A stretch of 64,000 nucleotides of DNA from Pseudocolwellia sp049933045 (GTDB taxonomy: Bacteria; Pseudomonadota; Gammaproteobacteria; Enterobacterales; Alteromonadaceae): NCBI RefSeq assembly GCF_049933045.1, contig NZ_CP187926.1, forward strand, positions 558,001 through 622,000, in the 5' to 3' direction. The translations under genes were made by a program, and so were the position numbers. Of this stretch, positions 42,894 to 52,112 are shown in pieces; position 1 is the first letter of the stretch; every line of letters begins with the position of its first letter. Under the pieces are notes generated by a model. The model had not been told where the DNA came from, made no database searches, and saw nothing but the letters and a program-made list of their open reading frames with translations.

Positions 42894-43748
42894 TTAATGG
42901 AATTCAAAAGTAGACGTTTTTCTCTGTGTTAGTTTGCGTTTTTGAATTGGTGTTATACCACCAATTCCCATGTTAGGTCGCTCATGGTTATAAGTCCATA
43001 ACCATTGTGTGACCCTGTTCTGTAATTCTTCAATATCACGATAAATATAATGGCTTAGCCAATCATATCTCACCGTTCGATTAAAACGTTCAATGTAAGC
43101 ATTTTGCTGTGGGTTGCCTGGCTGAATGAAACATAATTCAATATCGTGTTTTGATGCCCAAGCTGCAAGTTTATGACTAATATATTCGGGTCCGTTATCA
43201 GAACGTATACGTTTAGGTTTACCACGCCATTCGATGATCCTATCAAGTGATTGGATCACACGCTCTGCGGGCAATGATATATCAGCATCTATTGCCAAAC
43301 CTTCCCGGTTAAAGTCATCAATCACATTAAACAAGCGACAACTCCTTCCATCTGATAATTGGTCATGCATGAAGTCCATCGACCAACATTCATTCATCGC
43401 TTCGGGCACTGCTAATGGCTCAGGAACTTCACGTTTCAGCCGTTTATGAGGCTTTATTCGCATATTCAGTTCGAGTTCACGATAGATACGATAAACGCGC
43501 TTATGATTCCAGTGATAGCCTTTTACGTTTCTCAAATATAAAAAGCATAAGCCAAACCCCCAGTTTCGTTGATTCTGCACTAAACCTAACAGCAAGTCGG
43601 CGATAAGCTCATTATCGTCATTAAGTTTAGGCTGATAACGATAACAGGTTTCGCTGATTAAGAATGCACGGCATGCTTGGCTAATACTGACGTCATGGCT
43701 TTGAATTGCTACTTTAGCCATCGCTTTGCGCTCAGAAGCCTTTACCAC
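42894..43748 (-). CDS. IS3-family transposase OrfB (DDE catalytic part)
   Basis: The 284-residue frame holds an HTH_21-like N-terminus and an rve integrase core: ECWSMDFMHDQLSDG (first Asp), KRIRSDNGPEYIS (second Asp) and NAYIERFNRTVRYDWL (Glu). It overlaps OrfA. It is made as a fusion by a -1 frameshift at A AAA AAG (minus strand, 43748-43754): OrfA GCA AAA AAG TGG TAA becomes GTG GTA AAG after the slip. It has no independent good start, and no disrupting mutation is seen. Confidence 0.93.
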   Translation of the reverse strand: MVKASERKAMAKVAIQSHDVSISQACRAFLISETCYRYQPKLNDDNELIADLLLGLVQNQRNWGFGLCFLYLRNVKGYHWNHKRVYRIYRELELNMRIKPHKRLKREVPEPLAVPEAMNECWSMDFMHDQLSDGRSCRLFNVIDDFNREGLAIDADISLPAERVIQSLDRIIEWRGKPKRIRSDNGPEYISHKLAAWASKHDIELCFIQPGNPQQNAYIERFNRTVRYDWLSHYIYRDIEELQNRVTQWLWTYNHERPNMGIGGITPIQKRKLTQRKTSTFEFH

Positions 43749-44008
43749 TTTTTTGCCATGGCCTCCGTAATGATTTCAGCCTTTAAACGCTCTTCGGCAT
43801 ACATCTTTTTTAAGCGCCGATTTTCATCTTCTAGCTCTTTCATTCTTGCCATAAGTGAGGCATCCATGCCGCCATACTTAGAGCGCCATTTATAAAACGA
43901 TGAGTTACTCATGCCGTGTTCACGACATAGTTCGGGAATAGGTACGCCATTTTCGGCTTGCTTTAAAATGGCTAAAATTTGACTGTCACTAAAATGTGCT
44001 TTTTTCAT
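43742..44008 (-). CDS. IS3-family transposase OrfA (DNA-binding part)
   Basis: An 88-residue helix-turn-helix protein: KKAHFSDSQILAILKQAENG, CREHGMSNSSFYKWRSKYGG, and a leucine-zipper-like tail ending EAMAKKW. ATG 44008 has AGGAG upstream; an extension to 44032 has none. It stops just after the slippery A AAA AAG, where a share of ribosomes shifts into OrfB. Confidence 0.92.
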   Translation of the reverse strand: MKKAHFSDSQILAILKQAENGVPIPELCREHGMSNSSFYKWRSKYGGMDASLMARMKELEDENRRLKKMYAEERLKAEIITEAMAKKW

Positions 44009-44514
44009 GAATGATCTCCTGCGGTTAAGCATACGAGAAAATTCTACTTTTGACTTCGATTATTTTTCGGGGGGATTACCAAGCAAAATTGATTAAACAT
44101 AGTTATTCTATATTTTTTTAATTTTGTGATGTTATCAGTTTGCTAATGAGCTCCCGAAGGGCAAGAATTTAAAGGCTCATATGCCGCGTTATTGATTTTG
44201 ACAAGGTTCGTACATGGATGTAGGACATTAGGGTAACGCAGGAGCAGTTACCGAGAATAACCATTCTCTTCAATCAATGCCTCGCCTACATGGATGTAGG
44301 TGCTTAGGTTCAGTCTGGAACTATGAACCTGTGCCTCTAAGCCTTTAAATTCTCGCTAAGTGAGCAATAAATTAATCCGTTTGGTATAATAATTCGTTTT
44401 TTATTTAGCTGGCGATTAACGTAACGCTCTATTTATCATTGTGTTAATAGAGGTTGTGAGGCTTTTATCTATTTTGATTGAAACCTGAAGGCTTTTACTT
44501 ATTTGAACTTTAGA

Positions 44515-45376
44515 TTACTGATCTAGCGGTAATAAATTGATTGCTGTTTTTAATAAGGCAGACATTAATGCGGATAAATCGTTATTCGCTTGCGAGCTAA
44601 AAAATTGATATTGAGGTTGGCTTTTAGAAGCTTTAACTAACTCTACTGTTTGGTTAATTAATTCATGTTGAATCAGTTGGCGCTTTAATTGTTCAGTAAC
44701 AGGTAAGGCGGTTTCCATAATCGCAATATCACTACTAAGAAAATCTTTAAGTTTGTCTGAAAAAAACGGGTAATGAGTACAGCCTAAAACCAAAGTATCT
44801 ATTTGTTTATCTGTAATAAGTTCAAGGTAGCTATTAAGTAAGTTATCAAAGGTTGTTGAATGTAGTTGATTGCTTTCTATCAGCTCAACTAAACCAGGGC
44901 AGGGCTGAATGTAAACCTCAGAGTTACCTTTATATTTATCTACTAAAGCTAAAAAACGCTGATTTTTTGCCGTTGCTTGTGTGGTTAAAATACCAATACG
45001 TTTATTTTTACTTTTAATTACTGCGGGTTTTATTGCGGGTTCAACACCAATGATTGGAATGCTAAGACGTTTTCTTAACTGATCTATCGCGATAACGGTT
45101 GCGGTATTACAGGCAATAACCAAGGCTTTACAATTTTGGCTAATAAGCTGGTCTGCAATAATATTTACACGCGCAATAATTTCTTCATCTGACTTATCAC
45201 CATAAGGTGCATATAAAGAGTCGGCAACATAGATGAGAAGTCTCTTCTGGTAACTGCTCTTTAATACAATTGAAAATAGACAAACCACCCACGCCAGAAT
45301 CAAATATCCCAATCGCTTGAGTTGATTGCGCTTGATTTTGCATATGTGTATGTAAAGGTTTTTGAGTGACAGCCAT
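44515..45376 (-). pseudogene. murI: Glutamate racemase MurI, frameshifted as read
   Basis: MurI makes D-glutamate for peptidoglycan. From ATG 45376 the frame reads AIGIFDSGVGGLSIFNCIKEQLPEE, with the first catalytic-loop Ser/Asp region, then goes out of frame. The rest continues in the next frame from about 45235 as RLLIYVADSLYAPYGDKSDEE with VIACNTATV (first Cys) and LVLGCTHYPF (second Cys), down to 44515. Removing one base near 45233-45240 would join them as LPERLLIYVAD. murI is normally essential unless another source of D-glutamate exists, so a sequencing error or a recent mutation must be considered. The gene lies beside 6S RNA. Confidence 0.8.
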
Positions 45377-45477
45377 AGAGAACAGAGTTATTGCATGCAG
45401 GTTTATGAATAATTAACGAATATTGTAAATTAAAAAGAAGAGAATAAGTACAGAGAAAACTTGGGAGAAGAAAAATA

Positions 45478-45663
45478 AGTGTTTCCAAGGTGCCGCAGCT
45501 AACTTCAGCCCATGAACACCGGGTGCTCAGGGCGGAAATATCATAAAAACCGTAGGCTTCCCGATACGAGCCGGGCTTGCACAATAGAGTTTAATCAATT
45601 TCCTGAATTAAAACTTATCGGCTCAGGGACATAGTCAACATACAAACACCCCAGAAACACCTT
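45478..45663 (-). ncRNA. ssrS: 6S RNA
   Basis: On the minus strand the segment has conserved 6S features: CCCTGAGCCGATA in the 5' part, then GAAGCCTACGG, a GCCCTGAGCACCCGGTGTTC segment, and AGCTGCGGCACCTTGG at the 3' end. The 5' AAGGTGTTTCTGG pairs with 3' CCTTGGAAACACTT to close a long rod. It lies directly downstream of zapA, the usual place of ssrS in gammaproteobacteria. 6S RNA binds sigma-70 RNA polymerase in stationary phase. Ends are accurate to a few bases. Confidence 0.92.
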
Positions 45664-45784
45664 TAGTATAGCTAAAGTTTATGAAGGTATTAAGTAATTT
45701 ATTGTAAGTGAGTGTTAAGTGTTGTTTATTTGGACTTTTTAGGTGTTTTTTAGCCAATATTTATGGTGTTGGTCGATAATTAGC

Positions 45785-46096
45785 TTAAGATTTTTCTATA
45801 TCTGCAGTAGATAAAGCTTGTTCAATAGTTGATTGAAGAAGTTCTATTTTACTTTGTAAGGCTTGTTTTTCTTTTTCTGCGGTATTTCTAGCAATTAATA
45901 AATCATAAGATAAGTTTAATGCCGTCATCATCATAGATTGTTCAGAAGAATAGCTTCCAGAAGTATTTTCATTAATTTTATTAAAGCGTACAGTCAATTC
46001 TTGAGCCGCAGCCAATAAAGCACTTTCTTCCCCTACAGGACACGCAATTTTGAGTGATTTGTTTGCAACGTTTATCGTTACTGTGTTTTGGCTCAT
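45785..46096 (-). CDS. zapA: Cell-division protein ZapA
   Basis: ZapA binds FtsZ and stabilises the Z-ring. The 103-residue protein has VTINVANKSLKIACPVGEE near the start, an MMMTALNLSYDLL helix and a coiled-coil C-terminus (AEKEKQALQSKIELLQSTIE, in part). It is upstream of 6S RNA and divergent from ygfB, the familiar order. Confidence 0.94.
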   Translation of the reverse strand: MSQNTVTINVANKSLKIACPVGEESALLAAAQELTVRFNKINENTSGSYSSEQSMMMTALNLSYDLLIARNTAEKEKQALQSKIELLQSTIEQALSTADIEKS

Positions 46097-46338
46097 TGTT
46101 TTATTCTCGTTTATCCATAATGCGGGGTTATCCGTTATAGGGAGTATAACCGCATTTACTCTATTGTATTGCTAAAAAAGTTATTTTAAATCATAGCGTG
46201 CAACTATAATCATGCTACAGCTTCGATGCAAGGTATGGTTTGTTCAAATGTAACTAACATTTACAGCTTGTCGCTAGCATCGAGATAGCGCGAATGTTAC
46301 GATATACAGCAGAAAATTAACCAAATTAAATGAATTTT

Positions 46339-46908
46339 ATGACTGATCAAACAACCTTAGATTTTGCTACTGTACAAGCTGTTTTAACGAGTGAAAGTGT
46401 TGAAATGCACGCCGCGGAAGTTCATGGCGTTATGACTGGCTTAGTATCCGCTGGTTATATTTTTGAAGACTCAGACTACATGATTGTTATTAACGATATG
46501 CTGAATAACAGTGAAGGTTTTCCAACTGCCGTTAAAAATTGTCTTAAAGAGATGTTTAATGATCTTTGGAAAAATATTTTAGACGATTCTTATAGTTTTC
46601 AAATTATGATCCCTGATGATGATGAAACTATTATGGAAAGAGCTAATGGCTTAGGGCATTGGGTACAAGGCTTTAATTTAGGTTTTGGTTTACAACAAAA
46701 AAACAAAGCTAAATTATCTGAAGATGTTCAAGAAGTACTAAACGACTTTGTTGATATAGCTAATCTTTCTGACGAAATGGAAGAAGATGAAGATACCGAA
46801 CAAGCTTTTTATGAAATTGCTGAGTATGTTCGAATTTCCGCTTTACTTTGTTTTACTGAGCTAGGTGTTCCACCAGAAAGTAATAACAAAGAAGAAACAC
46901 TGCACTAA
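46339..46908 (+). CDS. ygfB: UPF0149 protein YgfB
   Basis: The 189-residue acidic protein has the UPF0149 layout: an N-terminal helical part with AAEVHGVMTGLVSAG, then NGLGHWVQGFNLGFGL, and a C-terminal block with AEYVRISALLCF. Family function is not settled. I start at ATG 46339 (MTDQTTLDF); a second ATG at 46330 is in frame. It lies 8 bases before pepP. Confidence 0.92.
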   Translation: MTDQTTLDFATVQAVLTSESVEMHAAEVHGVMTGLVSAGYIFEDSDYMIVINDMLNNSEGFPTAVKNCLKEMFNDLWKNILDDSYSFQIMIPDDDETIMERANGLGHWVQGFNLGFGLQQKNKAKLSEDVQEVLNDFVDIANLSDEMEEDEDTEQAFYEIAEYVRISALLCFTELGVPPESNNKEETLH

Positions 46909-46916
46909 GACTATTT

Positions 46917-48281
46917 ATGACTCAAAATTATCTAGCGAATACTGAATTACCGTTAACAGAGTTTACTGCGCGCAGAGAACGTTTTTTTGCCAGCATGCCT
47001 GCAAATAGCATTGCACTATTTCCTGCTGCCATAGAATTAACGCGAAGTAATGATACTGAATTTCCTTTTTGCCAAAACAAAAACTTTTATTACTTAACAG
47101 GCTTTCCTGAGCCTGATGCCGTATTGCTTTTAATTAAAGCTGAAGTTAATCGTGTAGTTTTATTCTCGCGCGAAAAAGATGCTTTTAAAGAAGTATGGCA
47201 AGGCAGAAGAATTGGGCAAGAGCTTGCGGTATCTGCTTACGGTTTAGATGAATGTTTTACTTTAGATAAACAAGAGTCATTAATACCTGACTATATTACT
47301 GATAAAACCAGCTTATTATACTGTATGGGCGAAAATGAACCTGTTAGTGAATCATTCGAAGCTAAAGTATTTGATTGGCTTAAAGCAGTAAAAGCTAAAG
47401 CGCGTTTAGGTAAAAAAGCACCAACAGAATTGGTTGATTGCAGCGCTATTATTCATGAAATGAGATTAATCAAAAGCGAAGCTGAACTTGAAGTTATGCG
47501 CAAAGTTAATCAAATTAGTGGTGTTGCTCATCAACGTGCTATGCAAAAGTCTGCTGTTGGTAAATATGAATATCAGATAGAAGCTGAAATTTCACATGAA
47601 TTTTCTTCTAACGGTGCTAAAGCGCCGGCTTATACAAGTATTGTTGCGGGTGGCGATAACGGTAATATTTTACATTACACCGAGAATTCAGACTGCTTAA
47701 AAGATAACGAGATGTTATTGATAGATGCAGGCGGTGAACTTGCAGGCTATGCCGCAGATATTACACGCACATTCCCAATTAATGGTGTATTTAATGCGGA
47801 ACAAAAAGCTATTTATCAGTTAGTTTTAGATTCTCAAGCTATTGCTATTCAAGACATAAAACCACAAAATACTTTAGCTCATTTGAATAAATTAACTTGT
47901 GATTTCCTTACTGAAGGTTTGTACAACTTAGGAATATTGAAAGGTGATTTAAATACCTTACTCGAAGAAAAAGCCTGTAAAAAGTATTTTATTCATGGTT
48001 TAGGTCATTGGTTAGGGCTTGATGTGCATGATGTCGGTGATTACCAAAGTAATGATAAACGTGAGCAGTTACGTGCTTTTGAACCAGGTATAGTAATGAC
48101 GATAGAGCCGGGGTTATATATTCCGCTTGATGATTTATCAGTGGAAGAAAAGTGGCGCGGTATAGCGGTTAGAATTGAAGATAATATTTTAGTTACTGCC
48201 ACAGGTTATGAAAATCTAACGATTAATGCGCCTAAAGAAGTTGCTGAAATTGAAGCTTTGATGGCTAAGTCTTTAACTTAA
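46917..48281 (+). CDS. pepP: Xaa-Pro aminopeptidase PepP
   Basis: PepP removes N-terminal residues preceding proline. The 454-residue protein has a creatinase-like N-terminal domain and a metallopeptidase M24 domain with metal ligands in LLIDAGGELAGYAADITRTFP (two Asp), HGLGHWLGLDVHD (His), MTIEPGLYIP (Glu) and IAVRIEDNILVT (Glu). It is in the ygfB-pepP-ubiH-ubiI operon. Confidence 0.96.
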   Translation: MTQNYLANTELPLTEFTARRERFFASMPANSIALFPAAIELTRSNDTEFPFCQNKNFYYLTGFPEPDAVLLLIKAEVNRVVLFSREKDAFKEVWQGRRIGQELAVSAYGLDECFTLDKQESLIPDYITDKTSLLYCMGENEPVSESFEAKVFDWLKAVKAKARLGKKAPTELVDCSAIIHEMRLIKSEAELEVMRKVNQISGVAHQRAMQKSAVGKYEYQIEAEISHEFSSNGAKAPAYTSIVAGGDNGNILHYTENSDCLKDNEMLLIDAGGELAGYAADITRTFPINGVFNAEQKAIYQLVLDSQAIAIQDIKPQNTLAHLNKLTCDFLTEGLYNLGILKGDLNTLLEEKACKKYFIHGLGHWLGLDVHDVGDYQSNDKREQLRAFEPGIVMTIEPGLYIPLDDLSVEEKWRGIAVRIEDNILVTATGYENLTINAPKEVAEIEALMAKSLT

Positions 48282-48394
48282 AAAAGATTTACATATAAAG
48301 CTTAAAAAGAAAGGCTACATAATAGGCTTAAGGAAAAATACTTAAGCTTTTGTCTTTTTTAATAACCCTTTATACATTTGAAATAGTTGAAAAA

Positions 48395-49729
48395 ATGGAC
48401 GTATCAGAAAATCTTACAACCAATAAACAACACTTTGATGTCGTGATCTCAGGTGGTGGCTTATCTGGATCCTTAATGGCATTAAGCTTATTGTCTGTTA
48501 AAGCACACCAAGGTAAGCCTTTATCTATTGCTATTATTGAAGCTGTTAATGCAAAGCCACTTTCTCAATCTACTTCTTTAAATCAAAAACCGAGTGAATC
48601 AGTATTCGACGATAGAGTATTAGCTTTATCCCATGCTTCTGCTCAATATTTAAAAGAGCTTGGTACTTGGACTTATATTCAAGATCACGCACAACCGATC
48701 ACAGACATTCATATTTCAGATCGTGGCCATTATGGCAAAGCGCGCATTAAAGCTGAAGACCATCTTACAGCTAATCACGGTAAGGTAAATGCTGTTGGTT
48801 ATGTGATTGAAATGTCTAAGCTTGGCCTAGCTATACAGAAAAGCTTAGCTATACAACAAACTCTAGCTGAAAAAAGTCAAAATAATGAAAAGACTAAAGC
48901 TTCTGCGCTGAGTAATGTAACGTGGTTTACGCCTGATGCGATTGATCAAATAAAATGGCAGTCAGCTTCGGTCGATATTACATTAAAATCAAACACTCAA
49001 CTGTCAGCCTCATTACTTATAGGCTGTGACGGTGTTAATTCTATTTGCCGACAAGCAGCAAGCATAGCGTGCGATAAATCAGATTATGGTCAATCGGCAT
49101 TAATCACTAATGTGTCAACTAAGCTCGCGCATCAAGGTGTGGCGTACGAACGTTTTACCGAAAGTGGACCTATTGCGATGTTACCTATGGTGAAAGTAGC
49201 TAATGAGGGTTCACGTTCATCGCTTGTTTGGACGTTAACGCCTGAACAAGCAGAAGAAATAAACGCCTTAACCGATGACGAATTTAAAGTAAAACTAGAG
49301 CAAGACTTTGGCAGTTGGTTAGGTGGTATCGTAAAAGTAGGCAAACGACACATTTACCCTTTGTCGCTAGTACAAGCGCAAGAGCAAATATTTCATCGAA
49401 TGGTACTTATTGGCAATGCATCACACACTATTCATCCTATTGCAGGACAAGGCTTTAACTTAGGCTTACGTGATGTACAAAGCTTGGCTAAAACGTTAGA
49501 GCAAACCTTAGCTGACAAAGGTGATATAGGCGCGTTCAATCGCTTAACAGAATATGCTATTTCACGTAAAACTGATCACAAACATATTATTAACCTCACT
49601 GATTCGCTAGTCACCTTATTTTCGAATGAACACTTTCCTCTAGTGGCAGGCAGAAACATAGGTTTGAAAGTACTAAATTATATTCCTGCTATTAAAAACA
49701 CCTTTGTAAATAAAGCTATGGGCTATTAG
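48395..49729 (+). CDS. ubiH: Ubiquinone hydroxylase UbiH
   Basis: An FAD monooxygenase of ubiquinone synthesis, hydroxylating the ring in the cytoplasmic Ubi complex. From ATG 48395 it has 444 residues: FAD motif VVISGGGLSGSLMAL, DDRVLALSHAS, LIGCDGVNS and GNASHTIHPIAGQGFNLGLRD. The frame opens earlier (48350), but that extension is not family-like. Position after pepP supports UbiH rather than UbiF. Confidence 0.93.
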   Translation: MDVSENLTTNKQHFDVVISGGGLSGSLMALSLLSVKAHQGKPLSIAIIEAVNAKPLSQSTSLNQKPSESVFDDRVLALSHASAQYLKELGTWTYIQDHAQPITDIHISDRGHYGKARIKAEDHLTANHGKVNAVGYVIEMSKLGLAIQKSLAIQQTLAEKSQNNEKTKASALSNVTWFTPDAIDQIKWQSASVDITLKSNTQLSASLLIGCDGVNSICRQAASIACDKSDYGQSALITNVSTKLAHQGVAYERFTESGPIAMLPMVKVANEGSRSSLVWTLTPEQAEEINALTDDEFKVKLEQDFGSWLGGIVKVGKRHIYPLSLVQAQEQIFHRMVLIGNASHTIHPIAGQGFNLGLRDVQSLAKTLEQTLADKGDIGAFNRLTEYAISRKTDHKHIINLTDSLVTLFSNEHFPLVAGRNIGLKVLNYIPAIKNTFVNKAMGY

Positions 49730-49831
49730 GCGATGGTTTAGTAGGTGATGGTTTAGTAGGCTTAAGATATTAGCTATTATTTTATATTCATTCTTGGTAA
49801 CTCGAATGACTTTATTTAAGTGAAAAATAAC

Positions 49832-51079
49832 ATGCAAAAATTTGATATTTTGATTGTTGGTGCAGGAATGGTAGGGCTAACCCTTGCTCTTGCGATTAGA
49901 AAAACAACAGGATTAACAGTCGCTATCGCTGACAAAACACCTTTATCTCCAATAACTGATGAGCCTAGTGTTCGTGTTAGTGCGATTAATATGGCGAGCC
50001 AACAAATTTTTTCTCAGCTTGGTGTTTGGTCAGACTTAATGGAGCAACGAGTTCAGCCTTATCAACATATGCATGTTTGGGATAAAGCAGGTTACGGTAA
50101 GTTATCTTTTTCTACTGAAGATATTTCTGATACGGTAAATATTAAACAATTAGGTTGGATTATTGAAAACCCAATAATTCGTACAGCCTTATGGAATAAA
50201 GCTCAACAAGACAATGGTATTACTTTTTTCACTGAAGAAAATATTACCAATATAGGCATGGGAGAATCAGAAGTTTTTGCAAGCTTTACCTCTCAAATGC
50301 CTATCACGGCTAAGCTAGTTGTAGGTGCCGATGGTGCTAACTCTTGGGTTAGAAAGCAAATGGATATGCCTATTACTTTTAGAGACTATGATCACCATGC
50401 CATAGTTGCGACAGTAGAATGTGAACAAGGACATCAAAACACAGCATGGCAAGTGTTTTTACCTACAGGTCCTTTGGCTTTTTTACCCTTGTATGAGAAA
50501 AACTTATGCTCAATTGTTTGGTCTACTTCACCAGAAGATGCTGAACGTTTGAAAGCACTATCACCTGAAGAATTTTCTAAAGAGTTAACTGCAGCAAGTG
50601 ATGGACGACTTGGTAATATCACATTAAAAAGTCAAACACCGTCATATCCATTATCTATGAGAATGTCACAAAGCTTTACCCAAGATCGTGTTGTACTTGT
50701 TGGCGATGCAGCTCACACTATTCACCCATTAGCAGGACAGGGCGTTAACTTAGGTTTACTGGATGCGGCATCCTTAGCACAAGTTATAAGCGAGGCTTAT
50801 AGCCAACAAGAAAATACAGCGAAAGCCGACCAAGCGCTATGGGCCTCATCTACAGTATTAAATAAATATTCGCGATGGAGAAAGTCTGAAGCGGCTGAAA
50901 TGGCAACAGCGATGGAGTCGATTAAACAGGTTTTTACACCGCAAAACCCTGTAACTCAGCTAGTAAGAGGTTTAGGCATGAACTTGTTTGATAATGTAAA
51001 ACCCGTTAAACAATTAATGGCTAAACAAGCGTTAGGCATGAAAGATCATTTACCGAATTTGGCGACTATTCAGGAATAA
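49832..51079 (+). CDS. ubiI: Ubiquinone hydroxylase UbiI (VisC)
   Basis: A second FAD monooxygenase, which adds the C5 hydroxyl in ubiquinone synthesis. It shows DILIVGAGMVGLTLALAI, RVSAINMASQQIF, VGADGANSWVR and GDAAHTIHPLAGQGVNLGLLD. The 415-residue protein is like UbiI by order (ygfB-pepP-ubiH-ubiI); UbiF is a close relative. I start at ATG 49832; GTG 49820 is in frame. A tandem repeat (GATGGTTTAGTAGG, twice near 49733-49762) lies between it and ubiH. Confidence 0.92.
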   Translation: MQKFDILIVGAGMVGLTLALAIRKTTGLTVAIADKTPLSPITDEPSVRVSAINMASQQIFSQLGVWSDLMEQRVQPYQHMHVWDKAGYGKLSFSTEDISDTVNIKQLGWIIENPIIRTALWNKAQQDNGITFFTEENITNIGMGESEVFASFTSQMPITAKLVVGADGANSWVRKQMDMPITFRDYDHHAIVATVECEQGHQNTAWQVFLPTGPLAFLPLYEKNLCSIVWSTSPEDAERLKALSPEEFSKELTAASDGRLGNITLKSQTPSYPLSMRMSQSFTQDRVVLVGDAAHTIHPLAGQGVNLGLLDAASLAQVISEAYSQQENTAKADQALWASSTVLNKYSRWRKSEAAEMATAMESIKQVFTPQNPVTQLVRGLGMNLFDNVKPVKQLMAKQALGMKDHLPNLATIQE

Positions 51080-51211
51080 TGATTAATTTTATTTGAATAA
51101 CTGCTTGAGACGCAGGTGCTAAAACAATAATACGAATATTTGACAATACTGACGAAGAAATTAAAAACAGAAACTAATTAAAGGCTTTCCAATTTATTAA
51201 AAGTAGGTTTT

Positions 51212-51406
51212 ATGTTGTTCAATAGAATATTTGCTGCCATTTATTTGATTGTAACTGTTGTGGGAGTTATTACTTTTTTCAACAGTTCGAGTATTCAAAG
51301 TAAAGAATACACATTTTATTTTGTTTTCATTCTCGCCGTTGTTCAATTTATATACTTTACAGTCAAAATAATTAAGCTGGAGGCTAAGTTAAATGAAAAA
51401 GAGTAG
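51212..51406 (+). CDS. Small two-helix membrane protein, unknown
   Basis: A 64-residue protein with two hydrophobic helices (about 5-23 and 33-53) and a charged C-terminal tail (KLEAKLNEKE). I recognise no family. Its end overlaps the start of the next gene by 14 bases in another frame, which suggests that the pair is co-translated. No clear strong ribosome site is seen before the ATG (AAAGTAGG is nearest). Confidence 0.55.
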   Translation: MLFNRIFAAIYLIVTVVGVITFFNSSSIQSKEYTFYFVFILAVVQFIYFTVKIIKLEAKLNEKE

Positions 51407-51968
51407 TGTGTTATTCTTTTTAATATTATTTAATAGTCATACAGCTTTTGCTGCTCACTCATTAATATGTAATATCGAAAACTTCACAATTCCTAATGTC
51501 GATATATCAAAAGAACTCCGTCAGGAAGGTAAAAGGGCAGCTGCTAACTTTATGTTAGATGATAGTTACTGGTCTTTTTCTTTTTATGAACTTGATAAGA
51601 TGGAAAATACATACCTTTTAAAGGATATTGAAGATTTAGAAGAACCTCAAAGTATAAATGAACAGTTTTTAAAGAATTATAGCTATAGACTTAATGAGGA
51701 AGTTATTTTCGATAATGTAGTTCTAGAAACTAGTCCTATTATGTTGTCTGACCTTAATGGTTTAGAATTCGTTCTTATCGCTAACTTTATTAAATTACAT
51801 CCAGATATAAATAAAAATGAGGAAATCTTTGTTGTGCGGGTTGCAACAAAGGCGCATAAAATTTATTTTTCTGAGCTTCATGTGAATCATGTAACACAAA
51901 TGGAATCAACAATTCAAAAAGCTAAGAAGATGATAGATCGTTTTTCAGATGTCTGTTCAATTAAATAA
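51393..51968 (+). CDS. Secreted protein of unknown function
   Basis: A 191-residue protein with a signal peptide (MKKSSVLFFLILFNSHTAFA, cleavage after FAA). The mature part begins HSLICNIENF and ends DRFSDVCSIK, so two cysteines near the ends may form a disulfide. I recognise no family. The start sits inside the end of the small membrane protein gene with a nearby GGAGG (about 51378), favouring coupled translation. A hairpin terminator follows. Confidence 0.65.
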   Translation: MKKSSVLFFLILFNSHTAFAAHSLICNIENFTIPNVDISKELRQEGKRAAANFMLDDSYWSFSFYELDKMENTYLLKDIEDLEEPQSINEQFLKNYSYRLNEEVIFDNVVLETSPIMLSDLNGLEFVLIANFIKLHPDINKNEEIFVVRVATKAHKIYFSELHVNHVTQMESTIQKAKKMIDRFSDVCSIK

Positions 51969-51974
51969 ATTTTT

Positions 51975-52004
51975 ACACTTAAAATAACTTATTATTTTAA
52001 GTGT
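51975..52004. terminator. Hairpin terminator
   Basis: A 13-bp perfect stem (ACACTTAAAATAA / TTATTTTAAGTGT) with a 4-base loop lies 6 bases after the preceding stop and before the convergent rimI. Confidence 0.75.
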
Positions 52005-52112
52005 TTATTACCATTTATCATTATTTGTGGAGTTGTTTTTTATAATAGCGTCTGCACCATAATATTAACCTAATTTAAGTTCATATAAATGATTGGTTAA
52101 CAGTTAATAAAC

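Larger units (their letters stand above)
42878..44080 (-). mobile_element. IS3-family element (IS407-like), 1203 bp, apparently intact
   Basis: Ends GGTAATCCCCCC and GGGGGGATTACC are exact inverses, with further similarity inward (TCAAAAGTAGA). The 4-bp target duplication AAGC (42874-42877, 44081-44084) is confirmed by the empty site in MITE copy 1. A 4-bp duplication and the transposase type point to the IS407 group. Confidence 0.92.
42819..44386. mobile_element. MITE copy 2, split by IS3-family insertion
   Basis: The ends TACCAAACGGATTAATTTAT and ATAAATTAATCCGTTTGGTA match copy 1. Without the IS and one copy of its target duplication the MITE is about 361 bp, roughly 97 bp longer than copy 1. 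The extra DNA is in two inserts (about 44207-44253 and 44285-44335), each containing TACATGGATGTAGG-type sequence. Confidence 0.85.

Noticed and set aside
45300..45584. 94-codon minus-strand frame beside murI
   Set aside because: It overlaps the 6S RNA and the murI N-terminal region in a different frame, and its translation has no domain-like character.
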